From Betaproteobacteria bacterium (GTDB lineage Bacteria > Pseudomonadota > Gammaproteobacteria > Burkholderiales > Usitatibacteraceae), in contig JADKJU010000003.1 in NCBI GenBank assembly GCA_016720855.1, positions 682,001 through 746,000 of the forward strand: a DNA stretch of 64,000 bases, in the 5' to 3' direction. Made by a program: the position numbers and the translations under genes. Each line of letters opens with the position of its first letter. Position 1 is the stretch's first letter. The notes under the pieces were generated by a model, which ran no database searches, was not told the origin of the DNA, and worked only from the letters and a program-made list of their open reading frames with translations. Of this stretch, positions 1 to 6,879 are shown piece by piece.

Positions 1-711
1 GCAGAATCGCCACCGCGTAGTGCTCGGCGAAGTCCTGGTAGGCGGGATTCAAGTCCGGCTCGTAGCGGTGCGCCTTGTGGACGGCGCTCTTCAGGTTGTC
101 GGGCACGAGGGCACGAGGAACGCCGCCGAGGAATTCCAGAGTGCGCACCTGGGAGCCCAGCCAATCGGGCAACGCCTGCGTCCAGGTCGCTTCCGCATAG
201 GTGTAGCTGCTCGCGCCCAGGACGGCCACGAAGATCTGGGCCGCGCGCAGGCTCCCCGCTCGTGCGATCCACGACCGGCATCGTCTGCCCGGCGTAATCG
301 AGGAAGAGCTTGTCGCCGGGAACGTGGTTCTGGCGCAGGACCAGATCCTGGTTGGCGAGCCAGCGCCGGTACTGGTCGCAGAAGACGCTGTACTGCCAGC
401 CATCGGGGAGCCTCGCCTTGTACTCCTGCCAGAGCAATTGCCGCGTCACCCCGGGGCGCTTGAGCCTCGGCATGCAGAAACGCGAAGTCCGGCTGCGGGG
501 TGCGAGACAGCGGCACCTCGCGCTGGTAGAGCCGCGCCTGAAGGCCCGCCTCGTCAAGCCCGGCCGGCAGCGGCCAGCCCACGCCCGCCGCGTGCGCGCG
601 GCGCAGGCACTCCTGCACCGTCGAACGGGCGCTCCCGACGGCCGCGGCAATCTCGCGGTCGCTCAGACGGACTTCAAACTTGAGACGCAGAACCTCTCGG
701 ATCTTCCGCAT
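1..711 (-). pseudogene. istA: istA-like IS21 transposase, frameshifted and cut by the window edge
   Basis: Read leftward from an ATG at 711, the protein starts MRKIREVLRLKFE and has an IstA helix-turn-helix (DREIAAAVGSARSTV). Near 475 the homology jumps frame to RPGVTRQLLWQEYK and continues to the DDE catalytic block with LDYAGQT. A further jump before about 250 leads to VPDNLKSAV and YEPDLNP. At least two frameshifts mean no full transposase can be made by normal translation. The C-terminus is beyond base 1. Confidence 0.8.
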
Positions 712-887
712 GGGTAACCTCGGTTGCGCCACCGCCGGACTCCTTCCAGATGGGAAAGGAGCCCACGGTAGCCCTGGTTACCCGCATCACCCCCGGCCGG
801 CATGGACCGGAACGCTGGCCCGGCATGCTCCGGAATGGTGGCCCGGCATGCTCCGGAACGCTGGCCCGGCATGGACCGGAATCCGCA
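1..887 (-). mobile_element. IS21-family insertion sequence, one end only, decayed
   Basis: The transposase (istA-like) reads leftward and runs off the window. Its 5' side carries four 23-bp direct repeats at 799-890, typical of the multiple terminal transposase-binding repeats of IS21 elements. The outer end is placed near 887, where a VOC-family cassette gene resumes. istB and the far end lie outside the window. The transposase is frameshifted, so this copy is probably immobile. Confidence 0.75.
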
Positions 888-890
888 TTC
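799..890. repeat. Four tandem 23-bp repeats at the IS21 end
   Basis: The core GGCATG(G/C)(A/T)CCGGAA recurs with starts at 799, 822, 845 and 868, an exact 23-bp period. Multiple terminal repeats bound by the transposase are characteristic of IS21-family ends, so these are read as the element's terminal binding sites. Confidence 0.7.
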
Positions 891-932
891 CGCGTCGTCG
901 TAGGGCATCTCAAAGTGAACGACTGGGTCCAT
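888..932 (-). pseudogene. VOC-family (glyoxalase-like) cassette gene, 5' fragment
   Basis: An ATG at 932 follows a good ribosome-binding site (AAGGAG). The first 15 residues, MDPVVHFEMPYDDAE, match the usual start of small VOC/bleomycin-resistance-like proteins, where the beta strand carries the metal ligand. After residue 15 the reading enters the IS21 terminal repeats, so only the N-terminus survives. The adjacent attC (980-1075) shows that this was a cassette of the integron, the farthest from the integrase seen here. The rest may survive beyond the IS. Confidence 0.7.
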
Positions 933-979
933 GGAAAGATCTCCTTGAGGTTGGTTGATGGGGGTGGCTTCTGCGTGAG

Positions 980-1075
980 GACTAACGACCTGGTTGAGCG
1001 GCCGCACACCGACCGCATTGCCGCGCGAAACGCGGCACACGCTGACTCACGGACAGTTCCAACGCACTGTTAGGC
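980..1075 (-). repeat. attC site, C29
   Basis: Cores GACTAAC (980) and GTTAGGC (1069) bound a 96-bp imperfect palindrome of the common type in this array. Confidence 0.9.
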
Positions 1076-1480
1076 GTCATTCCCCGCACTCAACGGTAGC
1101 CGTTTGCTCATGGATGTACCTGCACTAAAACCCGCCGCCTCATAGAACGGCGTCATGGAGGGTGCGCAAGACAAGTAGACGGCGAATACGTTGAGCCGCT
1201 CAACCATTCGATTCAGGAGTTCTGTTCCAATTCCCTTGCCCCGATATTCTTGGCGTACTTCAAGTGCGGAAATGTAGGCGCATGCAACGCCGTCACTCAA
1301 CGCGGCGATGTAACCACAGAGAATCGAGGCTTCGAGGTCCCTGGCCACGATTACGTCGCTACTGTGAGTCAATATTTCGAATAGTGTCCCGTCAGGCGGC
1401 TCGAAATCCCAATGCGCTAGGAGGCCCGTCAACTCTGATCGGTCGATATCTTTGACGGAGCTGGAATACGCGATTATCAA
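1070..1480 (-). CDS. GNAT family N-acetyltransferase (cassette C29)
   Basis: Predicted to transfer an acetyl group from acetyl-CoA to an unknown amine. The central EVRQEYRGKGIGTELLNR segment is the GNAT motif A (R/Q-x-x-G-x-G/A) that binds the CoA pyrophosphate; it is followed by FYEAAGF, the usual C-terminal motif. The start is chosen as TTG at 1480 because the cassette boundary (GCCTAAC at 1486) lies just upstream, which leaves almost no leader; this gives 136 residues. Its stop lies inside the downstream attC. Substrate unknown; antibiotic or toxin acetylation cannot be told from sequence. Confidence 0.8.
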   Translation of the reverse strand: MIIAYSSSVKDIDRSELTGLLAHWDFEPPDGTLFEILTHSSDVIVARDLEASILCGYIAALSDGVACAYISALEVRQEYRGKGIGTELLNRMVERLNVFAVYLSCAPSMTPFYEAAGFSAGTSMSKRLPLSAGNDA

Positions 1481-1485
1481 TTGAC

Positions 1486-1611
1486 GCCTAACGATCGAGC
1501 TAAGCGGGCAACGACGGCAAGCCATCAGGCCCGCGCGGTGCAGAATAAGCCACGGAGGCTCGCGGGCTTGGTGGCTTGCCGTTGGCGCTCCGCTTGAGCG
1601 AGGGGTTAGGC
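1486..1611 (-). repeat. attC site, C28 (long type)
   Basis: Cores GCCTAAC (1486) and GTTAGGC (1605) bound a 126-bp palindromic site whose middle differs from the common 96-bp type, with long arms around GGCAAGCCA/TGGCTTGCC. Confidence 0.85.
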
Positions 1612-1629
1612 CGCACTTTTTTATGCGCG

Positions 1630-2358
1630 TCAATTCATGTTGAGCGGCCAAAGTCCATGCAGCACTGCCGGTATCCAAAGATTCCCTGAGCGATAGTAGA
1701 CGATGCCAAAGAGTAGGCCAATGGCAAACACCGCAGCGATGGTCCACCAATTGAGCACGCCTGACCCGAAAAGAAGATTGGTATGCAGCGGACCAAGGGT
1801 AAATGCGACGTTTGATACGAGAAGGCCGCCGAGTGCACCGAAGCGACGCGTCAGTTCCGTCTGCAACCACCCGCGGTAAAGAAACTCCTGTAGCACCCCC
1901 CACACCAATCCGGTAAAGACGGAGAACACCAGGAAGCCAATGTATCCGTGCAGGTTCAATAGGCTCAAGAGGTGGTCTTTAAACACCAGCGCAAATCCGA
2001 TGAGGGCAAGAGGTGCCACCTGAGTCAGGTACAGTCGCTCGCCCTCGCTCCAGCTCGTGCGTGAACGCAGACCCACGGCCGCAAATGGTGCACGTACAAA
2101 CGCCGCGTGCACCACCAGGAAGACAACAAGCAACGCGAGCACCAGAGATGTCTTGGCAATTGGAGTGTCAAGCAATCCCGCCTCTCGACCGGCAACTTTC
2201 AGTGCTGAGAAAGCGCCTATCGCGACCGCGAGGAAGGAAAGCAAGATCCGTCGTCCGACCGCGTTGCTGTAGTCCGGCGCCAAGGGTGACTCGAACATCA
2301 GCATATGCGCCCGCGCCGATCGAACGAGAAATGAGTGTTGGTGGTTTTCTCGGGCCAT
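1630..2358 (-). CDS. CPBP-family intramembrane metalloprotease (cassette C28)
   Basis: A 242-residue polytopic membrane protein with about seven hydrophobic segments. The CPBP (Abi/CAAX protease-like) motifs are present: QEFLYRGWLQ (motif 1, with QE in place of the usual EE), a histidine in GPLHTN (motif 2), and HGLWPLN near the C-terminus (motifs 3/4). The ATG at 2358 has a strong ribosome-binding site (GGAGAGAAG). CPBP proteins act in prenyl-protein processing or bacteriocin self-immunity; the target here is unknown. The Glu-to-Gln change in motif 1 may alter activity. Confidence 0.85.
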   Translation of the reverse strand: MARENHQHSFLVRSARAHMLMFESPLAPDYSNAVGRRILLSFLAVAIGAFSALKVAGREAGLLDTPIAKTSLVLALLVVFLVVHAAFVRAPFAAVGLRSRTSWSEGERLYLTQVAPLALIGFALVFKDHLLSLLNLHGYIGFLVFSVFTGLVWGVLQEFLYRGWLQTELTRRFGALGGLLVSNVAFTLGPLHTNLLFGSGVLNWWTIAAVFAIGLLFGIVYYRSGNLWIPAVLHGLWPLNMN

Positions 2359-2375
2359 AAACTTCTCTCCGTGCG

Positions 2376-2444
2376 GCCTATCGCCCGCGCTCACCGGCGG
2401 GCCGAGCAAGGCGAGGCCTGTCCGAGTGCAGCGCGTTGTTAGGC
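2376..2444 (-). repeat. attC site, C27 (degenerate core)
   Basis: GCCTATC (2376) is a mutated core instead of GCCTAAC; GTTAGGC lies at 2438. About 69 bp. The changed core may lower recombination of C28. Confidence 0.7.
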
Positions 2445-2463
2445 GACATGACCCATCTCCGAG

Positions 2464-3021
2464 TCAGCGCGCGCGCCGGTAGTGCATGGCGACCGCGCCG
2501 CTGCGGAGCGGCTTCGCCGAGATCAACTCGAGCCGTCGCGTGCTGGGCAGCCCGCTCTCGTACAGGGTCGGGCCGTGGCCGGCGATCCTGGGGTGGACGA
2601 GCAACTTGTACTCGTCGATCAGATCCAGCCGGTCCAGCTCGGTCGCGAGCTTGCCACTACCGAGGAGTACGCCGTCCGGGCTCGCGTCCTTGAGCTTCTG
2701 TACGCCTGTGCGCAGGTCGTCGGCGATGTGGTGGCTGTTGGTCCACCGGAAGTCCTTTCGCGTCGACGACACCACGTACTTCGGCTTGGCCTCCAGCTTG
2801 ACCGCCCACTCGCGCATCGCCGGCGGTGCCTCCGCGTCGCCGCGGGCGACCGCTGGCCAGTAGCTCTCCATCATCTCGTAGGTGACGCGGCCCCACAGCA
2901 TCGCCCCGCCCTCGTCCATGAGGCGGGTGAAGAAGGCGTGTGTCTCGTCGTCGGCGATTCCTTCCTGGTGGTCGACGCAGCCGTCCAGGGTGACGTTGAT
3001 ACTGAAGGTCAAGAGTCCCAT
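2464..3021 (-). CDS. Dihydrofolate reductase-family protein, RibD C-terminal-like (cassette C27)
   Basis: A 185-residue protein of the YyaP/RibD_C reductase family: LTFSINVTLDG at the start, GRVTYEMM in the middle, and LLGSGKLATELDRLDLIDEYKLLVHP, the NADPH-binding and core strand region. These cytosolic proteins resemble dihydrofolate reductase and 5-amino-6-uracil reductase, but most have no proven substrate. The ATG at 3021 follows GGAGGACACC, a strong ribosome-binding site. Length is typical of the family. Confidence 0.85.
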   Translation of the reverse strand: MGLLTFSINVTLDGCVDHQEGIADDETHAFFTRLMDEGGAMLWGRVTYEMMESYWPAVARGDAEAPPAMREWAVKLEAKPKYVVSSTRKDFRWTNSHHIADDLRTGVQKLKDASPDGVLLGSGKLATELDRLDLIDEYKLLVHPRIAGHGPTLYESGLPSTRRLELISAKPLRSGAVAMHYRRAR

Positions 3022-3109
3022 GGTGTCCTCCGTTCGAGATACGCGACGAGCCGATCGCCGTCTGGCTCCAAGGGCAAGAGCCCATTTCGCGAGGTACTCA
3101 CCCTGTGTC

Positions 3110-3189
3110 GCCTAACGCCCAAACTCAGCCGCAGCGCCATTTTTGCGTTAGCACATTTGGTGACGTCGGCTGGAGTGCCTTGTTGGGCG
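3110..3189 (-). repeat. attC site, C26
   Basis: Cores GCCTAAC (3110) and GTTGGGC (3183) bound an 80-bp site of a different type (middle with TTTTTGCGTTAGC). Confidence 0.75.
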
Positions 3190-3230
3190 GCATTCATGGA
3201 AAGCACGGGTATCTGACTGGACGGGCACGA

Positions 3231-3692
3231 CTACGCCTCGTTGTAGGCTCTCTCGAGCTCAGCCACGTCGAGCTTCACCATCGTCATCATGGCTTCCATC
3301 ACGGCCTTCACCTTCCTGGGGTCCCTATCATGGATCAGCTCGGTGAATCGTCTCGGAACAATTTGCCAGGAGAGACCGAAGGGGTCTTTGATCCAACCGC
3401 ATTGCGTGGGCTTCGCTCCTGCCTTCACGAGCTTGTCCCAGTATTCATCCACTTCATCCTGATCCGCGCAGTCCACGTAGAGCGAGACCCCCTCAGAGAA
3501 GCTGAAGTACGGACCTCCGTTGTAGCCCATGAAGAGTTGACCACCAACGACGAACTCGGCGGAGCTGATGGGACCGTCCTTGCCCGTGCGGGCTAGGTTG
3601 CGTACTTCGGAGTGCGGAAACGTCGCGGTGTAGAACTCGATCGCCGCTTCGAGGTGGTCGTTGAACATGAGGAAGGGTGTCACTTTGTTCAT
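3231..3692 (-). CDS. VOC-family PhnB-like protein (cassette C26)
   Basis: A 153-residue single-domain protein starting MNKVTPFLMFNDHLEAAIEFY, the classic PhnB / 3-demethylubiquinone methyltransferase-like VOC start. It also has the family features GWIKDPFGLSWQIVP and a C-terminal helix KAVMEAMMTMVKLDVAEL. The ATG at 3692 has an AGGAG site eight bases upstream. Function is unknown. It is one of three VOC cassettes in the array (with 888-932 and 12107-12529). Confidence 0.85.
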   Translation of the reverse strand: MNKVTPFLMFNDHLEAAIEFYTATFPHSEVRNLARTGKDGPISSAEFVVGGQLFMGYNGGPYFSFSEGVSLYVDCADQDEVDEYWDKLVKAGAKPTQCGWIKDPFGLSWQIVPRRFTELIHDRDPRKVKAVMEAMMTMVKLDVAELERAYNEA

Positions 3693-3728
3693 GGGAGTGT
3701 CTCCTCTGTGAGGGCGATGCTCTTCTCG

Positions 3729-3824
3729 GCCCAACGCTCTAGTTGAGCGGCCGGGCACGATGCCTCGGCTGCGGAAAGACGCGGCTCACGCTGACCCACC
3801 GCCCGCTCGAACGCGTTGTTAGGC
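3729..3824 (-). repeat. attC site, C25
   Basis: Cores GCCCAAC (3729) and GTTAGGC (3818); 96 bp, common type. Confidence 0.85.
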
Positions 3825-3830
3825 TGCTGG

Positions 3831-4313
3831 TCATTGCGCTAGGGCCGCCCGTATTGCCGCTTCGTTCGGAATCGCGTTGACACTCCACCTGATCACGGTC
3901 ACTCCGGCGTCAGCCAATGCCTTGTCTTTCCTCGCGTCAGCCTCGACACGCGACGACCTATCGTGGGAACTGTCGTCAAGCTCAATCGCGGCGACGACCG
4001 TCGAGTCCTTAAGGCACACAAGAAAGTCGAGGCTCATGCGGTTGATTCGATTATTCCACTCATGGAACGGGGCCTCCTTCTTCACGCCGAGCACCCGAGA
4101 AAGCTGACCCTGGGCAAGGATGATGCAATCAGGGATAGCGGCGACCAACCGGTGATAGAGCACCTGTTCAGGATCACTTAGCGGCTTCTTGAGATAGAAC
4201 GGCCACTGACCGTCTCCGCCCTTGGACAACCCGCGGACGCGCGCAAGAACAAATGCCGCAGTTACAACCACTAGCACGACGATAGGAATGACCCAAGGCG
4301 ACACAGCTAGCAC
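3831..4313 (-). CDS. DUF2726 domain membrane-anchored protein (cassette C25)
   Basis: A 160-residue protein. Residues 5-25 form one transmembrane helix (WVIPIVVLVVVTAAFVLA), followed by a DUF2726-like domain: LSDPEQVLYHRLVAAIPD, MSLDFLVCLKDSTVVAAIELDDSSHD and KDKALADAGVTVIRW. The DF...A.IELD pattern resembles a PD-(D/E)XK nuclease core, so a DNA-acting role is possible but not shown. The start leaves only a short leader after the cassette boundary. Confidence 0.75.
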   Translation of the reverse strand: MLAVSPWVIPIVVLVVVTAAFVLARVRGLSKGGDGQWPFYLKKPLSDPEQVLYHRLVAAIPDCIILAQGQLSRVLGVKKEAPFHEWNNRINRMSLDFLVCLKDSTVVAAIELDDSSHDRSSRVEADARKDKALADAGVTVIRWSVNAIPNEAAIRAALAQ

Positions 4314-4332
4314 ACCCCTTGAATGTTCAGCA

Positions 4333-4393
4333 GCCTAACGGACTAAGTTAACCGGACCGCCGGAGGCCGGTCCGGTTGAACGCGTGGTTAGGC
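4333..4393 (-). repeat. attC site, C24 (short type)
   Basis: Cores GCCTAAC (4333) and GTTAGGC (4387); 61 bp with a near-perfect hairpin CCGGACC-GCCGGAGG-CCGGTCCGG. Confidence 0.85.
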
Positions 4394-4395
4394 CC

Positions 4396-4641
4396 CTATG
4401 CTCGTTTGATGAGGCGCACGATGAAAATGAGCACTATTGCACCAATCGTTGCAACGATGATGCTTCCAAGAAGACCACCGCCCAAGGACACCCCGAGCGT
4501 GCTGAACAGAAAGCCTCCGAGCAATGCGCCCAGCACGCCAACGATAATGTCGCCAATGACTCCAAAGCCGCCGCCCTTCACGAGCTGTCCGGCCAACCAC
4601 CCTGCCACCAGCCCGATCAAAATAAACCAGATGAATCCCAT
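4396..4641 (-). CDS. GlsB/YeaQ/YmgE family small membrane protein (cassette C24)
   Basis: An 81-residue, glycine-rich, three-helix membrane protein: IGLVAGWLAGQLVKGGGFG, then GDIIVGVLGALLGG and a final hydrophobic segment ending RLIKRA. This matches the transglycosylase-associated / GlsB stress-response family, whose role is unclear. The ATG at 4641 is preferred over a GTG four codons upstream because GGAGG lies five bases before it. Confidence 0.85.
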   Translation of the reverse strand: MGFIWFILIGLVAGWLAGQLVKGGGFGVIGDIIVGVLGALLGGFLFSTLGVSLGGGLLGSIIVATIGAIVLIFIVRLIKRA

Positions 4642-4697
4642 GTGTTCCTCCACCTAAGACTGCGTTTGACAGCGTACCCCTACGCTACATGTAGTGG

Positions 4698-4817
4698 GCC
4701 TAACGATCTAGTTGAGCGGCCGGGCACAATGCACTTGCTGCAACGGCGCGCATCATTTCTTGGGCGCGCCGTTGCGGCCTACGCTCTTTCCCGGCCCGCT
4801 CGAACGCGTTGTTAGAC
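4698..4817 (-). repeat. attC site, C23 (120 bp)
   Basis: Cores GCCTAAC (4698) and GTTAGAC (4811). Same long type as 5639-5758, with arms AACGGCGCGC/GCGCGCCGTT. Confidence 0.9.
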
Positions 4818-5022
4818 GTCGTGCCGCTTGCCCCGCCTTGAGCACCACTAGCAGAGCTTCGTTTACGGATGCCGAGTCGGGAAAGGCCTTCGCGATATCA
4901 GGCTCAAGAACGACTACGTTCGAGCCTTCTTTGGCGAGGCGTTTGTGGTATTTCCCTCTCACCGCACTCGACAAGTCGTATTCGCGCCGCATTTCGGCGA
5001 CGCCAGGGACTTTAGGTTTCAT
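4753..5022 (-). CDS. Antitoxin of a BrnT-type pair, toxin lost (cassette C23)
   Basis: An 89-residue protein homologous to the antitoxin at 5694-5969: both carry GKYxxRLxKEG, NVVVLEPD/NIVVLEPD, and SASVNEALxVxLKAGQ. This is the short antitoxin type found after BrnT toxins, not BrnA. The last 20 or so residues (TRSSGP onward) are encoded by the attC site itself. The preceding toxin gene is truncated (5012-5180) and overlaps this start by 11 bp, as in the intact copy. It could act as an orphan antitoxin. Confidence 0.75.
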   Translation of the reverse strand: MKPKVPGVAEMRREYDLSSAVRGKYHKRLAKEGSNVVVLEPDIAKAFPDSASVNEALLVVLKAGQAARRLTTRSSGPGKSVGRNGAPKK

Positions 5023-5180
5023 AGCGTTTGCGCTCCGAGGCGCTGGCTAGTCTTGCACTGATGATTCGGAGGGTTGAGCCGCGCTCGGTGTGTGCGACTA
5101 CGACAATCCGACCGCCCGAGAAGGCACCCATGGTGATTAATCACCGCTCTCCAAGAGTTCGCACCCATGTCGTTTAGTGG
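5012..5180 (-). pseudogene. brnT-like toxin, 5'-truncated remnant (cassette C23)
   Basis: Reading leftward to a TAA at 5012, the frame gives IVVVAHTERGSTLRIISARLASASERKRYET, matching the C-terminal half of the BrnT at 5959-6228. The N-terminal half (about 50 residues) is missing and an in-frame stop lies just upstream of MGAFSGG. The right cassette end (GTGGATCTAAC) does not pair with the left end (GTTAGACGTC), unlike nearly all other cassettes. This suggests that the cassette end was replaced by an illegitimate deletion or fusion. Confidence 0.75.
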
Positions 5181-5276
5181 ATCTAACGATCTAGTTGAGC
5201 GGCCTACCACGCTGCCGCTTCGCGCCGCAGCGGCGCGCCACAATGACCCACGGACCGCCCCAACGCATTGTTAGAA
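5181..5276 (-). repeat. attC site, C22
   Basis: Cores ATCTAAC (5181) and GTTAGAA (5270); 96 bp, common type. Confidence 0.9.
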
Positions 5277-5291
5277 GGCACTTCGCCCATG

Positions 5292-5633
5292 CTAAACCCC
5301 GCGTGCTGCACGACTGCCACGGTTGATCTTCAATAGTTCGACGACTTCTGGCAGGGTGCCCAAACCACACCCCTCAACGGACTTCACTTGGGCAAGGCGC
5401 TCCTGAAGCCACAATCCCGACATCGCCCTATGCAGGGTGTAGGCGCCCGAAACCACGGTCATGGCCCCTCTTTGATTGGGACGGTCGAACCTCGCCTCGA
5501 GTGGCGATCCATCGTCTGCGAAAAAGAGCCACGTTCTGTCCTTTACGTCGCTCCCTTCGCAATGCGACTCTGCGTCCAGGGTGGTCGGAAATGCCGTTAG
5601 CCCACCGTCGTCTGTAGCTAACGCGAAAATCAT
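5292..5633 (-). CDS. Hypothetical protein (cassette C22)
   Basis: A 113-residue soluble protein of no family I recognise. The ATG at 5633 lies only five bases from the cassette core at 5639, so translation would be nearly leaderless or depend on readthrough. Visible features are an acidic N-terminal half with KDRTWLFFADDGSPLEARFDR and a C-terminal LPEVVELLKINRGSRAARGV. It could be a small beta-rich accessory protein. Confidence 0.6.
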   Translation of the reverse strand: MIFALATDDGGLTAFPTTLDAESHCEGSDVKDRTWLFFADDGSPLEARFDRPNQRGAMTVVSGAYTLHRAMSGLWLQERLAQVKSVEGCGLGTLPEVVELLKINRGSRAARGV

Positions 5634-5638
5634 GTGCC

Positions 5639-5758
5639 TTCTAACGATCTAGTTGAGCGGCCGACCACGATGCATCTTCCGTGGCGGCGCGCATCATTGC
5701 TTGGGCGCGCCGCCGCGGCCCACAACCTTCTTCGGACCGCTCGAACGCATTGTTAGAC
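5639..5758 (-). repeat. attC site, C21 (120 bp)
   Basis: Cores TTCTAAC (5639) and GTTAGAC (5752); sister of 4698-4817. Confidence 0.9.
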
Positions 5759-5969
5759 GTCGTACTGACTGCCCTGCCTTGAGCATCACCCGAAGCGCCT
5801 CGTTCACGGATGCGGAGTCCCGAAATACCTTCGCGACATCTGGCTCAAGGACGACGATGTTTGCCCCCTCCTTGAGAAGACGCTGGTAGTACTTCCCCCG
5901 CTCCGCCTTCGAATATTCAAACTCATATTCCGGTCGCAACTCGTTGACGGTTGAAGCTTTAGTTTTCAT
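5694..5969 (-). CDS. Antitoxin partner of BrnT (cassette C21)
   Basis: A 91-residue protein with YSKAERGKYYQRLLKEGANIVVLEPDVAKVFRDSASVNEALRVMLK. This is a ribbon-helix-helix-like small antitoxin often encoded after BrnT and distinct from BrnA. It follows brnT with an 11-bp overlap. The C-terminal tail (MRSSGPKKVVGRGGAPKQ) is encoded inside the attC and is nearly the same as in the C23 antitoxin. It should neutralise the toxin and repress the pair. Confidence 0.8.
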   Translation of the reverse strand: MKTKASTVNELRPEYEFEYSKAERGKYYQRLLKEGANIVVLEPDVAKVFRDSASVNEALRVMLKAGQSVRRLTMRSSGPKKVVGRGGAPKQ

Positions 5970-6228
5970 GGCGTTTGCGCTCGCTGGCGCTGGCAGGTCT
6001 TGCGCTGATGATTCGAATTGCCGTGCCTCGTTCTGAATGAGCCACGACCAAGAGACGCGCCCTCGAAGACATCCCAACGGTGATGACACGCCGCTCTCCT
6101 GCGGAGTGGTCGGGGTCAACAAACGTCGCGGATAGCGGAGCCAGGAACACGGTAGTTGCTTCGTCGAACGAGGCGCGATGCTTGCGAAGATTCGCCTCTG
6201 CCTTGTCGCTGTCCCATTCGAAGCGCAT
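5959..6228 (-). CDS. brnT: BrnT-family toxin (cassette C21)
   Basis: An 89-residue RNase-type toxin of the BrnT fold: MRFEWDSDKAEANLRKHRASFDEA at the start, then VDPDHSAGERRVITVG, LLVVAHSERGTAIRIISARPASASERKRHE. Conserved positions (FEWD, N..KH..SF, the RIISAR strand, C-terminal ER) are all present, so it looks intact. BrnT cleaves mRNA and halts growth when free of its antitoxin. Toxin precedes antitoxin in the cassette. Confidence 0.88.
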   Translation of the reverse strand: MRFEWDSDKAEANLRKHRASFDEATTVFLAPLSATFVDPDHSAGERRVITVGMSSRARLLVVAHSERGTAIRIISARPASASERKRHEN

Positions 6229-6258
6229 ATGCCAATTCTAGACGCGAGCTTGTACGAC

Positions 6259-6319
6259 ATCTAACGTCCGCGTTGAAGGGCACGCGGATTTATGCGCGTC
6301 CCTTCGAATGATGTTAGAG
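6259..6319 (-). repeat. attC site, C20 (short type)
   Basis: Cores ATCTAAC (6259) and GTTAGAG (6313); 61 bp with arms GTTGAAGGGCACGCG/CGCGTCCCTTCGAA. Confidence 0.85.
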
Positions 6320-6592
6320 CGAGGCATCTTTAAACGCTTTGAGCACGGCATTGATTCTCGTCTGATAGCCGGGCCCCTTGGACTTGAACCATTCGAGTAC
6401 GTCAGAGTCCACTCGCAGCGAGATCGACGCCTTTGGGCTGACTGGCTTGAGGCCCTGGCGAACGATACCGCGGACAATGTGCTTCACCTCTGCCTCAGGA
6501 TGCTTGGCGGAAGTCTTGATGTTCCGGTCCTTCAGGGCACGAACCCGAGGCCAGTCAGTCTTGGAGATTTTGGAGGAGGAGGACTTCTTCAT
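6314..6592 (-). CDS. brnA: BrnA-family antitoxin (cassette C20)
   Basis: A 92-residue BrnA: TDWPRVRALKDRNI near residue 12, then PVSPKASISLRVDSDVLEWFKSKGPGYQTRINAVLKAF, the C-terminal ribbon-helix-helix used for DNA binding and dimerisation. It overlaps brnT by 38 bp. BrnA normally neutralises BrnT and represses the operon; a 12-bp palindrome sits at the brnT start (6838-6849). Confidence 0.9.
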   Translation of the reverse strand: MKKSSSSKISKTDWPRVRALKDRNIKTSAKHPEAEVKHIVRGIVRQGLKPVSPKASISLRVDSDVLEWFKSKGPGYQTRINAVLKAFKDASL

Positions 6593-6830
6593 GGCGCGTC
6601 GCCTTCCGAAAGGAGATGACATGGATGCGCGAAGGAGTTTCAGTGTGGACGAGGGAAACGGCGATATCTGCCAGGAACCCCAGCGTGACAAAGCGCTGCT
6701 CTCCGTACGCAAAGCGATCATCCTCGAACGTGAAGGTAGGACCTTCAAATACCTTGGGAGCATCGACGAAGTCCAAACCATGGTCCTTCAGGTTCGAACG
6801 CCGCTTCTTCTCGTCCCAAGAGAATCGCAT
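6555..6830 (-). CDS. brnT: BrnT-family toxin (cassette C20)
   Basis: A 91-residue BrnT: MRFSWDEKKRRSNLKDHGLDFVDAPKVFEGPTFTFEDDR, GEQRFVTLGFLADIAVSLVHTET, then RIHVISFRKATRHEEVLL. All family strands and the RxISxRKA/R..E end are present. Two ATGs (6836 and 6830) are possible. The inner one is preferred because the putative -10 (TACACT) abuts the first, which would give a leaderless message. Predicted translation-inhibiting ribonuclease. Confidence 0.88.
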   Translation of the reverse strand: MRFSWDEKKRRSNLKDHGLDFVDAPKVFEGPTFTFEDDRFAYGEQRFVTLGFLADIAVSLVHTETPSRIHVISFRKATRHEEVLLLQNLQD

Positions 6831-6837
6831 CGACATA

Positions 6838-6849
6838 GTGTATATACAC
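6838..6849 (-). promoter_or_regulatory. Palindrome at the brnTA start, likely operator and promoter
   Basis: GTGTATATACAC is a perfect 12-bp palindrome. On the leftward strand TTGACG (-35) and TACACT (-10) are 17 bp apart and the palindrome overlaps the -10. BrnA-type antitoxins repress their own operons, so this is a candidate BrnA operator. A promoter inside the cassette would make brnTA independent of the array promoter. Confidence 0.55.
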
Positions 6850-6879
6850 TGCGCCTATGCGTCAACTTGCGAGCCTTCG

